In this document: piece after piece, positions 22,306-31,935 of the stretch
Layout of the letters: the number at the start of each line of letters is the position of its first letter
Position numbering within the stretch: position 1 is the first letter of the stretch
NCBI RefSeq assembly: GCF_002025705.1
Contig: NZ_CP018846.1
Coordinates: 859,501 to 923,500 of the forward strand
Length of the DNA: 64,000 nt
From: Pseudomonas putida
Lineage (GTDB): Bacteria; Pseudomonadota; Gammaproteobacteria; Pseudomonadales; Pseudomonadaceae
Reading direction: 5' to 3'
The notes under the pieces: model-generated
Databases searched by the model: none
What the model saw: the letters and a program-made list of their open reading frames with translations, nothing else
What the model was told of the DNA's origin: nothing
Made by a program: the position numbers and the translations under genes

Positions 22306-23415
22306 TCAGGTCGCCGAACTGTAGCGGCGAACCCCGTTCTCCTGGCGCGACAACTGCGCCGAGACGCTGCCTGGCACCGGGAACAGCACCAGGTGATCGG
22401 CCTTCACCGCAATCCCCACATCTTCACCGACCTGGTGGTCGATATGGCTCGGGAAGATCGCCTCGAGCTGGCTGCCAGTAGGCAACTGCAAACGGTACAG
22501 CGTCGATGCGCCAAGGAAGCTCTTGCCAACGATGTTCGCCTGCAGCGCGCTGCCAGGGGCCGGCACGATGTCATCAGGGCGCAGCAGCACATCCACCGAG
22601 CTGCCCGGCGCCATGGTGTAGGCACGGTTGCCACGCAGCTCGCCCAGTTCGGTATTGACCGCTTCATGGCTGCTCATCTGGCCGCGGATGAAGTAACCCT
22701 GGCCGACGAAACTCGCCACGAACGGCGTCTGCGGTTCGTGATAAAGGTTGTAGGGCGTGTCCCACTGCTCCAGCCGGCCTTCCTTGAACACACCGACGTG
22801 GTCGCTGACGGCAAACGCTTCCTCCTGGTCATGGGTGACCAGGATAGCGCTGGTGCCGCGGCTCTTGAGGATGTCGCGCACTTCGTGGCTCAGGCGCCGG
22901 CGCAATTCCACATCGAGGTTGGAGAATGGCTCGTCGAGCAGCAGCAGCTGCGGCTCAGGTGCCAGTGCGCGGGCCAGGGCGACACGCTGCTGCTGGCCAC
23001 CCGAGAGTTCATGCGGGTAGCGCCCGCCGAGGCCGCCGAGCTTGACCAGTTCGAGCATTTCTTCGATCACCTGCGCCTGGTTCGGGTGCTTGCTGATGCC
23101 GAAGGCGATGTTCTGCGCCACGGTCAGGTGCGGGAACAGGGCGTAGTCCTGGAACACCATGCCGATCCGGCGTTTTTCCGGCGCCAGGGTGAAGCCTGCG
23201 CGGGAAATGACCTCGCCGGCCAGCTGGATCTCGCCTTCGTGCACCGGCTCGAAGCCGGCGATGGCCCGCAGGGTAGTGGTCTTGCCGCAACCCGAGGAAC
23301 CCAGCAGGCAACCGATGTCGCCTGCGTTCAGGTGCAGGTTGAGGTTCTGGACGATGCGCTGGTCGCCATAGCCGCAGGCGAGGTTGCGCAGGTTGAGCAG
23401 TAGGGGTTGACTCAT
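22306..23415 (-). CDS. ABC transporter ATPase, iron/spermidine (FbpC/PotA) type
   Basis: A 369-residue ATPase with Walker [11 protein letters not shown], signature LSGGQQQR, Walker [13 protein letters not shown] and H-loop LVTHDQEEA. These are followed by a C-terminal regulatory TOBE domain of about 130 residues. The sequence is of the FbpC (ferric ion) or PotA class. No permease or binding protein lies beside it, so its partners are elsewhere. Its start overlaps the argF stop by 4 bp, an unusual coupling of a transporter ATPase with arginine synthesis. Confidence 0.85.
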   Translation of the reverse strand: MSQPLLLNLRNLACGYGDQRIVQNLNLHLNAGDIGCLLGSSGCGKTTTLRAIAGFEPVHEGEIQLAGEVISRAGFTLAPEKRRIGMVFQDYALFPHLTVAQNIAFGISKHPNQAQVIEEMLELVKLGGLGGRYPHELSGGQQQRVALARALAPEPQLLLLDEPFSNLDVELRRRLSHEVRDILKSRGTSAILVTHDQEEAFAVSDHVGVFKEGRLEQWDTPYNLYHEPQTPFVASFVGQGYFIRGQMSSHEAVNTELGELRGNRAYTMAPGSSVDVLLRPDDIVPAPGSALQANIVGKSFLGASTLYRLQLPTGSQLEAIFPSHIDHQVGEDVGIAVKADHLVLFPVPGSVSAQLSRQENGVRRYSSAT

Positions 23416-24332
23416 GCGTGGTGGTAAGCCGGTTCGACAAGGAATTCGAGAAGGGCCTTCTGTGCATGCAAGCGGTTTTCAGCCTGGTCCCAGGCGACCG
23501 AACGAGGGTCGTCGAGCAGGTCATGGCTGATTTCCTCACCACGGTGGGCGGGCAGGCAGTGCATGAACAGGGCGTCGGGTGCCGCCAGGTCGAGCAGTGC
23601 GCGGGTGACCTGGTAAGGCGCGAAATGCGCCAGGCGCCGTGCAGTTTCCTCTTCCTGGCCCATGGAAGTCCAGACATCCGTGGTCACCAGGTGCGCACCC
23701 CGTACGGCTTCCTGTGGATTGCGGATGATTTGCACGTGATCGCCACCCAAGGCCATGAAGCGTGGATCGGGCTCATAACCTTCTGGGCAGGCGATGCGCA
23801 GCTGGAAATCGAACTGCTTGGCCGCTTCGATGTACGAGTTGCACATGTTGAAACCGTCGCCGATCCAGGCCACGGTCTTGCCCTGGATCGAGCCGCGGTG
23901 CTCGAGGAAAGTCTGCATGTCGGCCAGCAGCTGGCACGGGTGCGACTCGTCGGACAGGGCGTTGATCACCGGTACACGGGATTTGGCGGCGAACTCGGTC
24001 AGGGTGCTGTGGGCGTGGGTACGGATCATCACCACGTCAAGCATGCTCGACAGAACGATTGCGCTGTCACCGATCGGCTCGCCACGGCCCAGCTGGGTGT
24101 CGCGTGGCGAAAGGAAGATGGCCTGGCCACCGAGCTGGATCATGCCGGCTTCGAACGACACGCGGGTACGGGTCGAGGACTTCTCGAAGATCATGCCCAG
24201 CACACGGTTCTTCAGGGGCTCGAACAGCACGCCGCGCTTGCGCAGGTCCTTCAGCTCGATGCCTCGGCGGATCACACCGAGCAATTCGTCGGTGGTGAAA
24301 TCCAGCAGGGAGAGAAAGTGCCTAGCGCTCAT
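23412..24332 (-). CDS. argF: Ornithine carbamoyltransferase, anabolic
   Basis: A 306-residue enzyme that makes citrulline from ornithine and carbamoyl phosphate. Motifs include the carbamoyl-phosphate site STRTR, HPCQ, the ornithine site GDGFNMCNS and the HCLP loop in [12 protein letters not shown]. Length fits the anabolic ArgF rather than the catabolic ArcB type. Upstream lies a region with a possible ArgR-type half-site TGTCGC at 24459. Confidence 0.93.
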   Translation of the reverse strand: MSARHFLSLLDFTTDELLGVIRRGIELKDLRKRGVLFEPLKNRVLGMIFEKSSTRTRVSFEAGMIQLGGQAIFLSPRDTQLGRGEPIGDSAIVLSSMLDVVMIRTHAHSTLTEFAAKSRVPVINALSDESHPCQLLADMQTFLEHRGSIQGKTVAWIGDGFNMCNSYIEAAKQFDFQLRIACPEGYEPDPRFMALGGDHVQIIRNPQEAVRGAHLVTTDVWTSMGQEEETARRLAHFAPYQVTRALLDLAAPDALFMHCLPAHRGEEISHDLLDDPRSVAWDQAENRLHAQKALLEFLVEPAYHHA

Positions 24333-24716
24333 GATTGACTACCTTATCTGCAACGGTATGCAGGTCGACCGTATGGTTTTTTTTGACAACGGGAGTGACC
24401 TGCGGCGTAAGCCGCACGGGGCGGACGAAATGGGGAAAGGCGCAATACTATAATTAAATGTCGCCTGAAACCAAGAGGGGAAACAGCGGCTCGTTTCAAA
24501 GGATGTTGCAAAGGGTGTCGTAACCCTTGAGCCAGTGCTGTTTTTTATTTGTTACAGACGGTTGTACACGGCTTGCTGGCAATTTGGCAAATGCCTGTCG
24601 TGAATCGTGTGCCTGATGTCGCGGGATTCACGTCGCGAAGCGCGCTGGCCGGCGCAAGGGCTGCGGCGCATAGTCGTGGCTCGACGACTCCCTAAACCAG
24701 CAAGGCAGAGGCGGCC
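24333..24716. other. Divergent intergenic region argF / molybdopterin oxidoreductase
   Basis: A 384-bp region without a gene. On the minus strand TTTAATTATAGTATT (about 24444-24458) could hold the -10 element of argF. It directly adjoins TGTCGC at 24459-24464, the half-site type used by pseudomonad ArgR. A small GCGGC/GCCGC hairpin lies near 24402-24416. The half near the oxidoreductase holds no clear promoter or structured RNA that I can identify. Confidence 0.4.
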
Positions 24717-26825
24717 ATGACCAAGACCCTGCACCACCGTGCCTGTCACCTGTGCGAAGCGATCTGCGGCCTGAATATAGAAGTCAGCCGCGAAGACGAC
24801 GGGCGGGCGCTGATCAGCTCGATCAAGGGTGACCCCGCAGACCCGTTCAGCCGCGGCCACATCTGCCCCAAGGCAGTCGCCCTGCAGGACATCCAGAACG
24901 ACCCGGACCGCCTGCGCCAGCCTCACCGGCGGGTAGGGGGCGAGTGGCAGCCAATCGGCTGGGACGAGGCTTTTGCCTTGGCCGCCGACAGGCTGTGGGC
25001 TGTCCAGCAGGCTCACGGGCGCAATGCCGTGGCGGTCTATCAAGGCAACCCCAGCGTGCACAACTATGGGCTGATGACACATAGCAACTACTTCCTCGGC
25101 CTGCTCAAGACCCGTAACCGCTTTTCCGCCACCTCGGTTGACCAGCTGCCGCAGCACCTGACCAGCCATTTGATGTATGGCCACGGCTTGCTGTTGCCGA
25201 TCCCGGATATCGACCACACCGACTTCATGCTGATCCTTGGCGGCAACCCGCTGGCCTCCAATGGCAGCATCATGACCGTGCCGGATGTGGAAAAGCGCCT
25301 GAAGGCCCTGCGCGGGCGGGGTGGTCGCCTGGTGGTGGTCGATCCCCGGCGCAGCGAAACTGCTGCCATGGCCGACCACCATCTCTTTATCCGGCCCGGC
25401 GGCGATGCGGCCTTGCTTTGCGGCCTGCTCAACACGCTGTTCGAGGAGCATCTGGCACGTGGCTCGCATTTGCCGGTGAGCGGCCTGGAGCAAGTGCGTG
25501 AAGCGATCCTGCCGTTCAGCGCGGAGGCGATGAGTGCTCACTGCGGCATTCCCGCAACCCAGATACGCCAACTGGCGCGAGACTTTGCAGCTGCAGACAA
25601 GGCAGTCTGCTATGGGCGCATGGGGGTCTCGACCCAAGCGTTCGGCACGCTGTGTCACTGGCTGGTGCAGGTGATCAACCTGATTACCGGCAACCTTGAC
25701 CGAGAGGGTGGGGCGCTGTGTACCGAACCTGCGGTCGATCTGGTGGCAACCACTTCGGGTGGTCATTTCAATGCGTGGCAAAGCCGGGTTTCGGGCCTGC
25801 CTGAATACGGCGGCGAGCTGCCGGTGGCGGCCCTTGCCGAAGAGATGCTGGTCCCCGGGGAGGGCCAGGTGCGCGCCCTGGTGACAGTCGCTGGCAATCC
25901 GGTATTGTCCACGCCCAACGGCCGGCAGCTGGATACGGCGCTGGACGGGCTCGAATTCATGCTCAGCATCGACCTCTATATCAATGAAACCACCCGCCAC
26001 GCCGACCTGATCCTGCCTTCGACTTCGGCGCTGGAAAATGATCATTACGACAGCACCTTCAACCTGCTGGCCGTACGCAATGTAACCCGTTTCAATCGCG
26101 CCATCCTGGCCAAGCCGGAAGGCGCATTGCATGACTGGGAAATCTTCGTCGGCCTGGCGCAGGCGTTCGCCGAGCGTGCCGAACTCGCGCTGAAACCGAC
26201 CTGGCCGCCGGCGCAGATGATCGATGTGGCCTTGCGCAAGGGGCGCTATGGCGAAGGCACCGGATGGAATCTCTCGCTGCCGGCCTTGGATGAGCACCCC
26301 CACGGGCTTGATTTGGGGCCGCTGCGGGCCAACCTGGCGTTGCGCCTGGCGACCGCCAGCAAAACCGTCGAGGCGGCGCCGCAGGTGCTGCTGGATGACC
26401 TGCAGCGGTTGGCCTTGCAGGCACCGCCTGCGCCGGGCGAGTTGCTGCTGATTGGCCGCCGTCACGTGCGCAGCAACAATTCATGGATGCATAACTTCCA
26501 TCGCCTGGTCAAAGGCAAGCCACGCCATCAACTGCTGATGCACCCGCAAGACCTGCAGCAACGGCAACTGCAGGATGGCCAGCGGGTGCGTATCCGTTCA
26601 CGCACCGGCACGCTGGAGGTCGAGGTACAGGCCTGTGAAGACATGATGCCGGGGGTGGTCAGCCTGCCCCATGGCTTCGGCCACGGCCGCCAGGGCGTGC
26701 AGTTGCAGGTTGCCCAGGCACAAGCGGGTGTGAGTGCCAACGACCTCACGGATGAACGCCTGCGTGATCAGGTTTCCGGTAATGCTGCGCTCAATGGCGT
26801 CCCCGTGCAGGTCGAGGCCGCATGA
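24717..26825 (+). CDS. Molybdopterin-dependent oxidoreductase (formate-dehydrogenase-like)
   Basis: A 702-residue member of the DMSO-reductase family. The N-terminal [4Fe-4S] ligands are Cys10, Cys13, Cys17 and Cys50 (CHLCEAIC ... ICPK). Segments for the molybdenum cofactor follow, such as LILGGNPLASNGS, VVVDPRRSETA and, near the C-terminus, RVRIRSRTGTLEVEV. At the place where formate dehydrogenases and Nap/Nas carry Cys or selenocysteine as Mo ligand, this protein reads RFSATSVDQLPQ, with no Cys. There is no Tat signal, so it is probably cytoplasmic. No partner subunits are adjacent. The substrate cannot be named from sequence. Confidence 0.8.
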   Translation: MTKTLHHRACHLCEAICGLNIEVSREDDGRALISSIKGDPADPFSRGHICPKAVALQDIQNDPDRLRQPHRRVGGEWQPIGWDEAFALAADRLWAVQQAHGRNAVAVYQGNPSVHNYGLMTHSNYFLGLLKTRNRFSATSVDQLPQHLTSHLMYGHGLLLPIPDIDHTDFMLILGGNPLASNGSIMTVPDVEKRLKALRGRGGRLVVVDPRRSETAAMADHHLFIRPGGDAALLCGLLNTLFEEHLARGSHLPVSGLEQVREAILPFSAEAMSAHCGIPATQIRQLARDFAAADKAVCYGRMGVSTQAFGTLCHWLVQVINLITGNLDREGGALCTEPAVDLVATTSGGHFNAWQSRVSGLPEYGGELPVAALAEEMLVPGEGQVRALVTVAGNPVLSTPNGRQLDTALDGLEFMLSIDLYINETTRHADLILPSTSALENDHYDSTFNLLAVRNVTRFNRAILAKPEGALHDWEIFVGLAQAFAERAELALKPTWPPAQMIDVALRKGRYGEGTGWNLSLPALDEHPHGLDLGPLRANLALRLATASKTVEAAPQVLLDDLQRLALQAPPAPGELLLIGRRHVRSNNSWMHNFHRLVKGKPRHQLLMHPQDLQQRQLQDGQRVRIRSRTGTLEVEVQACEDMMPGVVSLPHGFGHGRQGVQLQVAQAQAGVSANDLTDERLRDQVSGNAALNGVPVQVEAA

Positions 26826-26916
26826 GCAACGGTAAGGCCGAGCATGCTGCTCGGCTTTCCGATACAATGCGTCACCGTGCCGACGACAGTGTCGGAAAGT
26901 TCAGCCGAGGTGCTAC

Positions 26917-27252
26917 ATGGATATCATCGAAACGATCAAAGAGCAGATTGCCAACAACACCGTTCTGCTTTACATGAAAGGCTCGCCGAATGCCCCGCAG
27001 TGTGGCTTCTCCGCGCGTGCTTCGCAGGCCGTGATGGGTTGCGGCGAGAAGTTCGCCTACGTCGACATCCTGCAGAACCCGGAAATCCGCGCCAACCTGC
27101 CAAAATACGCCAACTGGCCGACCTTCCCGCAACTGTGGGTAGCCGGTGAGCTGGTTGGCGGTAGCGACATCATGCTGGAAATGTTCGAGAAGGGTGAGCT
27201 GCAGACCCTGATCAAGGAAGCGGCTGCCAAGGCCAAGGCTTCCGAAGCCTGA
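26917..27252 (+). CDS. grxD: Monothiol glutaredoxin Grx4
   Basis: A 111-residue monothiol glutaredoxin with the CGFS active site in APQCGFSARA, the WPTFPQLW segment that holds the cis-Pro, and the GGSDI glutathione-binding motif. Such proteins bind and pass on [2Fe-2S] clusters together with BolA partners. It stands beside bfr and bfd, in an iron-homeostasis neighbourhood, and ends at a strong bidirectional terminator. Confidence 0.94.
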   Translation: MDIIETIKEQIANNTVLLYMKGSPNAPQCGFSARASQAVMGCGEKFAYVDILQNPEIRANLPKYANWPTFPQLWVAGELVGGSDIMLEMFEKGELQTLIKEAAAKAKASEA

Positions 27253-27261
27253 TATCAGGCA

Positions 27262-27300
27262 GCCATAAAAAAACCCGCTCAAGGCGGGTTTTTTTATGGC
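27262..27300. terminator. Bidirectional terminator between grxD and bfr
   Basis: A perfect palindrome with 17-bp arms (27262-27278 and 27284-27300) around TCAAG. The stem ACCCGC/GCGGGT is flanked by a run of A on one side and T on the other, so it works as an intrinsic terminator for both convergent genes. Confidence 0.92.
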
Positions 27301-27308
27301 TGGAGAAT

Positions 27309-27782
27309 TTACTCTTCGCCCATCTGCGATTGCAGGTAGTTCTCGATGCCGATCTTGTCGATCAGGCCGAGCTGGGTTTCCAGCCAGTCGATGTGCTCTT
27401 CCTCGGATTCGAGGATGTCTTCGAGCATGTCACGCGAACCGAAGTCGCCGGCGGTTTCGCAGTGGGCGATGGCCGCTTTCAGGTCGACCAGGCCCTTCTG
27501 TTCGATTTTCAGGTCGCACTCGAGCATCTCTTTGGTGTGCTCGCCGATCAGCAGCTTGCCCAAGTCCTGAACGTTCGGGATACCTTCGAGGAAGAGAATA
27601 CGCTTGATCAATTTGTCAGCGTGTTTCATCTCGTCGATGGATTCCTTGTACTCGTGCTTGCCGAGCTTGTTCAGGCCCCAATCTTCGTACATGCGCGCGT
27701 GCAGGAAGTACTGGTTGATCGCGACCAGCTCGTTTCCGAGGATCTTGTTGAGATGCTGGATGACGCTTACGTCGCCTTTCAT
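27309..27782 (-). CDS. bfr: Bacterioferritin
   Basis: A 157-residue heme-type ferritin subunit that stores iron in a 24-mer. Ferroxidase residues Glu18, Glu51, His54, Glu94, Glu127 and His130 are all at their standard positions, and the heme ligand Met52 is present. This set marks a BfrB-type catalytic subunit. The bfd gene for its reductase partner lies just upstream on the same strand, separated by a terminator. Confidence 0.95.
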   Translation of the reverse strand: MKGDVSVIQHLNKILGNELVAINQYFLHARMYEDWGLNKLGKHEYKESIDEMKHADKLIKRILFLEGIPNVQDLGKLLIGEHTKEMLECDLKIEQKGLVDLKAAIAHCETAGDFGSRDMLEDILESEEEHIDWLETQLGLIDKIGIENYLQSQMGEE

Positions 27783-27870
27783 GTCGGGTTCCTGCCCTGT
27801 AGAAGTGTGCCAATACAGGGAAGTTTGAGCCCGATACCCAGGGCTGTCAAACCTAAGTTATTGAATAATA

Positions 27871-27896
27871 AGTGAAAATTAATAGGAATAAGAATG
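27871..27896. promoter_or_regulatory. Possible Fur-like site upstream of bfr
   Basis: The AT-rich stretch containing AATTAATAGGAATAAGAATG resembles a degenerate Fur box built from repeated NATWAT-like units. It lies about 100 bp upstream of bfr. The match is weaker than that before bfd. Confidence 0.3.
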
Positions 27897-27939
27897 TTTG
27901 TGAACCGCGTTGAAGCGCTAACTTATTGATATACAGGCA

Positions 27940-27970
27940 TAAAAAAACCGGACACAAGGTCCGGTTCTTC
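27940..27970 (-). terminator. Terminator of bfd
   Basis: The stem AACCGGAC/GTCCGGTT (27946-27953 with 27959-27966) is followed on the minus strand by a run of T. This is an intrinsic terminator for bfd, so bfd and bfr are probably separate transcripts. Confidence 0.85.
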
Positions 27971-27983
27971 AAATTCGGTAACA

Positions 27984-28205
27984 TCAGGCAGCAGTAAATT
28001 CTACCGGGTAGGGCAGGGCGGCGTGCTGGCTCACCTGCAATTCGGTGAGGGTCTCGCGGACCACCTGCTTGGCCAGGCAGGCGCATTTGCCACACTGGCT
28101 GGCGACATTGGTCGCAGCTCGGACTTCCTTGTAACTGCAGCATCCTTCATAGATCGCATCGCGGATCTGTCCGTCGGTGACGCCGACACAAAGACACACA
28201 TACAT
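27984..28205 (-). CDS. bfd: Bacterioferritin-associated ferredoxin Bfd
   Basis: A 73-residue [2Fe-2S] protein with the Bfd ligand set Cys4, Cys6, Cys38 and Cys41 (CLC ... CGKC). Bfd docks on bacterioferritin and passes electrons to the heme, so that stored iron is released as Fe(II) when iron is scarce. A Fur-box-like sequence 42 bp upstream fits induction under iron starvation. Confidence 0.95.
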   Translation of the reverse strand: MYVCLCVGVTDGQIRDAIYEGCCSYKEVRAATNVASQCGKCACLAKQVVRETLTELQVSQHAALPYPVEFTAA

Positions 28206-28246
28206 AAGGGCTGACCATCGCGGGTTGAGTCGATGGGTTGGAGCTT

Positions 28247-28265
28247 AATGTTAATGAGAATGCTT
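28247..28265 (-). promoter_or_regulatory. Fur box upstream of bfd
   Basis: On the plus strand AATGTTAATGAGAATGCTT; read on the minus strand it contains GCATTCTCATTAACATT, close to the GATAATGATAATCATTATC consensus. It lies about 40-60 bp upstream of the bfd start, where a repressor would cover the promoter. Confidence 0.65.
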
Positions 28266-28419
28266 GTCAAAGGACTTTCTGAGAGGGCCGTGCTTGAGCG
28301 ACCGACGGTTGCATTCGGCCTGTCACGGCAAGCCGTGTATGATGGTCGGCCTTTGTTGGATGTCGGGCAAGCCTGCCTTGGCCCGGCAAACGGTTCTTCA
28401 CCCTCATCTGGAGATTACA

Positions 28420-29022
28420 ATGAGCGTACTCGTTGGCAAACAAGCCCCCGACTTCACCGTCCCGGCCGTCCTCGGCAACGGCGAGATCGTCGACAGCTTC
28501 AACCTGGCTTCGGCCATCAAGGGCAAGTACGGCCTGGTGTTCTTCTACCCACTGGACTTCACCTTCGTCTGCCCGTCCGAGCTGATCGCCCTGGACAACC
28601 GCATTCCTGACTTCCAGGCGCGCAACGTTGAAGTGATCGGCGTTTCGATCGACTCGCACTTCACCCACAACGCCTGGCGTAACACCCCGGTCAACGCCGG
28701 TGGTATTGGCCAGGTCAAGTACACCCTGGCAGCCGACATCACCCACGAAATCTGCAAGGCCTACGACGTCGAGTCCGAAGGCGGCGTAGCCTTCCGTGGC
28801 GCCTTCCTGATCGACACCAACGGTGTAGTCCGTTCGCAGATCGTCAACGACCTGCCACTGGGCCGCAACATGGACGAACTGCTGCGTCTGGTCGACGCCC
28901 TGCAATTCCACGAAGAGCACGGCGAAGTCTGCCCTGCCAACTGGAAGAAAGGCGACCAAGGCATGACCGCTTCGCCAGAAGGCGTTGCTGCTTACCTGAG
29001 CGAGAACGCTGGCAAGCTGTAA
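28420..29022 (+). CDS. 2-Cys peroxiredoxin (AhpC/Prx1 type)
   Basis: A 200-residue typical 2-Cys peroxiredoxin that reduces peroxides. The peroxidatic Cys is in FTFVCPSE and the resolving Cys in GEVCPANW. The start ATG follows GGAG at 28410-28413. It resembles the thioredoxin-dependent Prx1 form more than AhpC that works with AhpF; no ahpF lies nearby. It is divergent from bfd, which links peroxide defence with iron release. The 5' region 28266-28419 shows no further clear site. Confidence 0.93.
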   Translation: MSVLVGKQAPDFTVPAVLGNGEIVDSFNLASAIKGKYGLVFFYPLDFTFVCPSELIALDNRIPDFQARNVEVIGVSIDSHFTHNAWRNTPVNAGGIGQVKYTLAADITHEICKAYDVESEGGVAFRGAFLIDTNGVVRSQIVNDLPLGRNMDELLRLVDALQFHEEHGEVCPANWKKGDQGMTASPEGVAAYLSENAGKL

Positions 29023-29035
29023 TTGCCACGCGCAT

Positions 29036-29068
29036 AAAAAACCGGCCCATGTGGCCGGTTTTTTTTGC
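29036..29068 (+). terminator. Terminator after peroxiredoxin gene
   Basis: ACCGGCC/GGCCGGT with loop CATGT, preceded by A-run and followed by eight T. It is symmetric enough to serve rnt on the other strand too. Confidence 0.9.
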
Positions 29069-29105
29069 CTGGGTTCCGGGGGCATGGCGCCCCCGGAATT
29101 TCGAC

Positions 29106-29780
29106 TCAATCGTTGAAGTCGCGCCAGCCGCCCATTTCTTTCCAGCGGTTGACGATGCCGCAGAACAGCTCGGCAGTCTTCTCGGTGTCGTAACGCGCCG
29201 AGTGCGCCTCGCGGCCATCGAAGTCGATGTCGGCGCTCTGGCAGGCCCGCGCCAGTACGGTCTGGCCATACGCCAGGCCAGCCAGGGTGGCGGTATCGAA
29301 GCTGGAGAACGGGTGGAACGGGTTACGCTTGATATCGTTGCGGGTTACTGCCGCATTGAGGAAGCCAAGGTCGAAGCTGCTGTTGTGGCCGACCAGGATC
29401 GCCCGTTTGCAGCCGTTGGCTTTCAGTGCCTTGCGCACGCCGCGGAAGATGTCGGTGAGCGCGCTTTCTTCGCTCACGGCCATGCGCAGCGGGTGGTCCA
29501 GCTTGATGCCGGTGAACTCCAGCGCGGCGGGCTCGATATTGGCCCCTTCGAACGGTTCTACCCGGTAGAAGTAGGTGTGCTCGGGGAACAGGAAGCCTTT
29601 CTCGTCCATGCCGATGGTCACTGCGGCGATTTCCAGCAGGGCGTCGGTGGCGCTGTTGAAGCCGCCGGTCTCGACATCCACCACTACTGGCAGATAGCCA
29701 CGGAAGCGCTCGGCCATCGGGTGGCGCGAGCCGCTGCCGACCTGACCGTCCTGGTCGTCTTCGTAGAGGTCTTCGCTCAC
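29106..29780 (-). CDS. rnt: Ribonuclease T
   Basis: A 224-residue DEDDh 3'-5' exonuclease that trims the 3' ends of tRNA and other stable RNAs. Exo I is [10 protein letters not shown], Exo II is [13 protein letters not shown] and Exo III is [14 protein letters not shown], which gives all five catalytic residues. The start overlaps the pyrC stop by 4 bp, the usual pairing in pseudomonads. Confidence 0.94.
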   Translation of the reverse strand: MSEDLYEDDQDGQVGSGSRHPMAERFRGYLPVVVDVETGGFNSATDALLEIAAVTIGMDEKGFLFPEHTYFYRVEPFEGANIEPAALEFTGIKLDHPLRMAVSEESALTDIFRGVRKALKANGCKRAILVGHNSSFDLGFLNAAVTRNDIKRNPFHPFSSFDTATLAGLAYGQTVLARACQSADIDFDGREAHSARYDTEKTAELFCGIVNRWKEMGGWRDFND

Positions 29781-30823
29781 GCGTTGTCCTCCAGCAGGCG
29801 CCAGCGCAGTTTTTCACCGGCGCGCAGCGGGATCACGGTCTGCTCGCCAAACGGCAGGCTGTCCGGGGCAGTCCACTCTTCGCGGACCAGGGTGATGGTA
29901 TCGGTGTTCGCTGGCAGGCCATAGAAAGCCGGGCCGTGCAGGCTGGCGAACCCTTCCAGCTTGTCCAGCGCATTGCGCTGCTCGAACGCCTCGGCGTACA
30001 TCTCGATCGCCGCATAGGCGGTGTAGCAGCCGGCGCAACCACAGGCGGCTTCCTTGGCGTGACGGGCGTGCGGAGCCGAGTCGGTGCCGAGGAAGAACTT
30101 CGGGTTGCCACTGGTGGCCGCGTCCAGCAGCGCCACCTGGTGGGTGTTGCGCTTGAGGATCGGCAGGCAATAGAAGTGCGGGCGGATACCGCCAACCAGC
30201 ATGTGGTTGCGGTTGTACAGCAGGTGCTGGGCAGTGATGGTAGCGCCGACGTTGGCCGGGGCCTCGGTCACGAACTGTGCGGCATCACCGGTGGTGATGT
30301 GTTCGAACACCACTTTCAGGGACGGGAAGCGCTCGACCAGGCGGCGCATGTGCTCGTCGATGAAGCGCTTCTCGCGGTCGAACACGTCGATTTCGCTGCG
30401 GGTCACTTCACCGTGCACCAGCAGCGGCATGCCGACCTCGGCCAGCGCCTCGATGGCCGGGAAGATGTTGTCGATGCTGGTGACGCCCGAATCGGAGTTG
30501 GTGGTGGCGCCGGCGGGGTACAGCTTGGCGGCGTACACGATCCCGCTGGCCTTGGCCGCGCGGATGTCCTCGGGGCTGGTGCGGTCTGTGAGGTATAGCA
30601 CCATCAGCGGTTCAAAGCGGCTGCCGGCCGGGCGGGCGGCAAGGATGCGCTCGCGGTAGGCGCTGGCTTCGACGGCATTGCGCACCGGCGGGACCAGGTT
30701 GGGCATGATGATGGCACGGGCGAAAGTACGCGCCACATCGCCAACGGTATGGGGCAGGACGGCACCATCGCGCAGATGGATGTGCCAGTCGTCGGGACGC
30801 AGGAGGGTCAGGCGATCGGACAT
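29777..30823 (-). CDS. pyrC: Dihydroorotase PyrC
   Basis: A 348-residue class II dihydroorotase of pyrimidine synthesis. The zinc site HIHLRDG, the carboxylated lysine region [14 protein letters not shown], the EHITTGDA histidine and the GTDSAPH aspartate are present. It is translationally coupled with rnt and divergent from motY. Confidence 0.95.
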   Translation of the reverse strand: MSDRLTLLRPDDWHIHLRDGAVLPHTVGDVARTFARAIIMPNLVPPVRNAVEASAYRERILAARPAGSRFEPLMVLYLTDRTSPEDIRAAKASGIVYAAKLYPAGATTNSDSGVTSIDNIFPAIEALAEVGMPLLVHGEVTRSEIDVFDREKRFIDEHMRRLVERFPSLKVVFEHITTGDAAQFVTEAPANVGATITAQHLLYNRNHMLVGGIRPHFYCLPILKRNTHQVALLDAATSGNPKFFLGTDSAPHARHAKEAACGCAGCYTAYAAIEMYAEAFEQRNALDKLEGFASLHGPAFYGLPANTDTITLVREEWTAPDSLPFGEQTVIPLRAGEKLRWRLLEDNA

Positions 30824-30953
30824 TGGGAATTCCAGGCGGGTCGAACTCAGGCCCCAATGCTACCGGAAAACCCCGGGCCGAGCACGGCTATCAAGTTTTC
30901 CGGCAAGTGTCCGATAGCCTGCCTGTAAGCCGTCAGAATTTGTGGAGCCGCCC

Positions 30954-31904
30954 GTGCGCCAGCGTTACCTAGCCCTGTTGACCCTTGTCGCCAGCCTGCC
31001 GGCCGGCGCACTGACCTTCCAGACCCGCATGGAGAATGTCGCCTGGAAAGTCGAGGGTGACCAGTTCGAATGCCGGTTGATCCAGCCGATCGACGGTTTC
31101 GGCAGTGGCGAGTTCGTGCGCAAGGCCGGTGAACAGCCGGTGTTCCAGCTGCGTTCGGCCAGCAATGTGCTGGGCGCAGGCTCCGCCACCTTGCTGGCGG
31201 CCGCTGCCCCTTGGCAGCCGGGCCGTGGTGATGTGAACCTCGGCGCCGTACGCATGGCCCGCAGCGGCGTGCTGTTCAGCTCGTCGCAGAGCCAGGCCAG
31301 CCGCCTGATCAACGGTCTGCTCGATGGCCGCAGCACAGTGGTGCGCAATTACACCGCCGAAGGTGGGCGGGTGATGGAAGTGCGAGTATTGCCGGTGAGC
31401 TTCGCCAAGGCATACAGCGACTATCAGGTGTGCGCCAGCAAGATGCTGGCGATGAATTACGACCAGGTTCGCCAGACCCAGGTCGGCTTCCCGGGCGGTG
31501 GCGTCGACCTGGACGCCGATGCCCGCGCGCGGCTGGACGTGATTCTCGATTACCTCAAGGCCGACCCGACGGTGAACCACATCGAACTCAACGGCCATTC
31601 CGACAACAGCGGCAATCGACTGACCAATCGCGACACTTCGCGGCGCCGGGCTTTGGCCGTTGCCGATTACTTCAAGGCCCACGGTGTGCCTGAAGAACAG
31701 ATCGTCGTGCGCTTCCACGGCGAGCGTTATCCATTGGTGAAGAACAACAGCCCGGCCAATCGGGCGCGTAACCGTCGGGTGAACATCGAGCTGGATCGGC
31801 TGGCGGCGGTGGAAAAGCCAGCTGCTCAGCCGGCTCAACAGGCTGCCCCGGCTACACCTGTGGTCCCTCCGGCCGCTGCGGCGCCGGGTGCTAAAGCGCT
31901 CTGA
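30954..31904 (+). CDS. motY: Flagellar T-ring protein MotY (OmpA-like)
   Basis: A 316-residue exported protein. The GTG start with upstream GGAG gives MRQRYLALLTLVASLPAGA, a signal peptide. The N-terminal ~150 residues match MotY, and the C-terminal OmpA-like domain binds peptidoglycan (HIELNGHSDNSG, NRDTSRRRALAVADYF, NRARNRRVNIEL). A Pro/Ala-rich tail of about 30 residues follows. Placement between pyrC and argG is the same as for motY in other pseudomonads. MotY stabilises the stator of the polar flagellum. Confidence 0.88.
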   Translation: MRQRYLALLTLVASLPAGALTFQTRMENVAWKVEGDQFECRLIQPIDGFGSGEFVRKAGEQPVFQLRSASNVLGAGSATLLAAAAPWQPGRGDVNLGAVRMARSGVLFSSSQSQASRLINGLLDGRSTVVRNYTAEGGRVMEVRVLPVSFAKAYSDYQVCASKMLAMNYDQVRQTQVGFPGGGVDLDADARARLDVILDYLKADPTVNHIELNGHSDNSGNRLTNRDTSRRRALAVADYFKAHGVPEEQIVVRFHGERYPLVKNNSPANRARNRRVNIELDRLAAVEKPAAQPAQQAAPATPVVPPAAAAPGAKAL

Positions 31905-31935
31905 TTTGCCAAGAGCTTGCGGAGGCACGCCTTAT

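Noticed and set aside
24552..26465. 637-codon minus-strand open frame opposite the molybdopterin oxidoreductase
   Set aside because: Antisense to a clear enzyme with intact motifs; its own translation is rich in Arg, Gln, His and Gly and has no domain.
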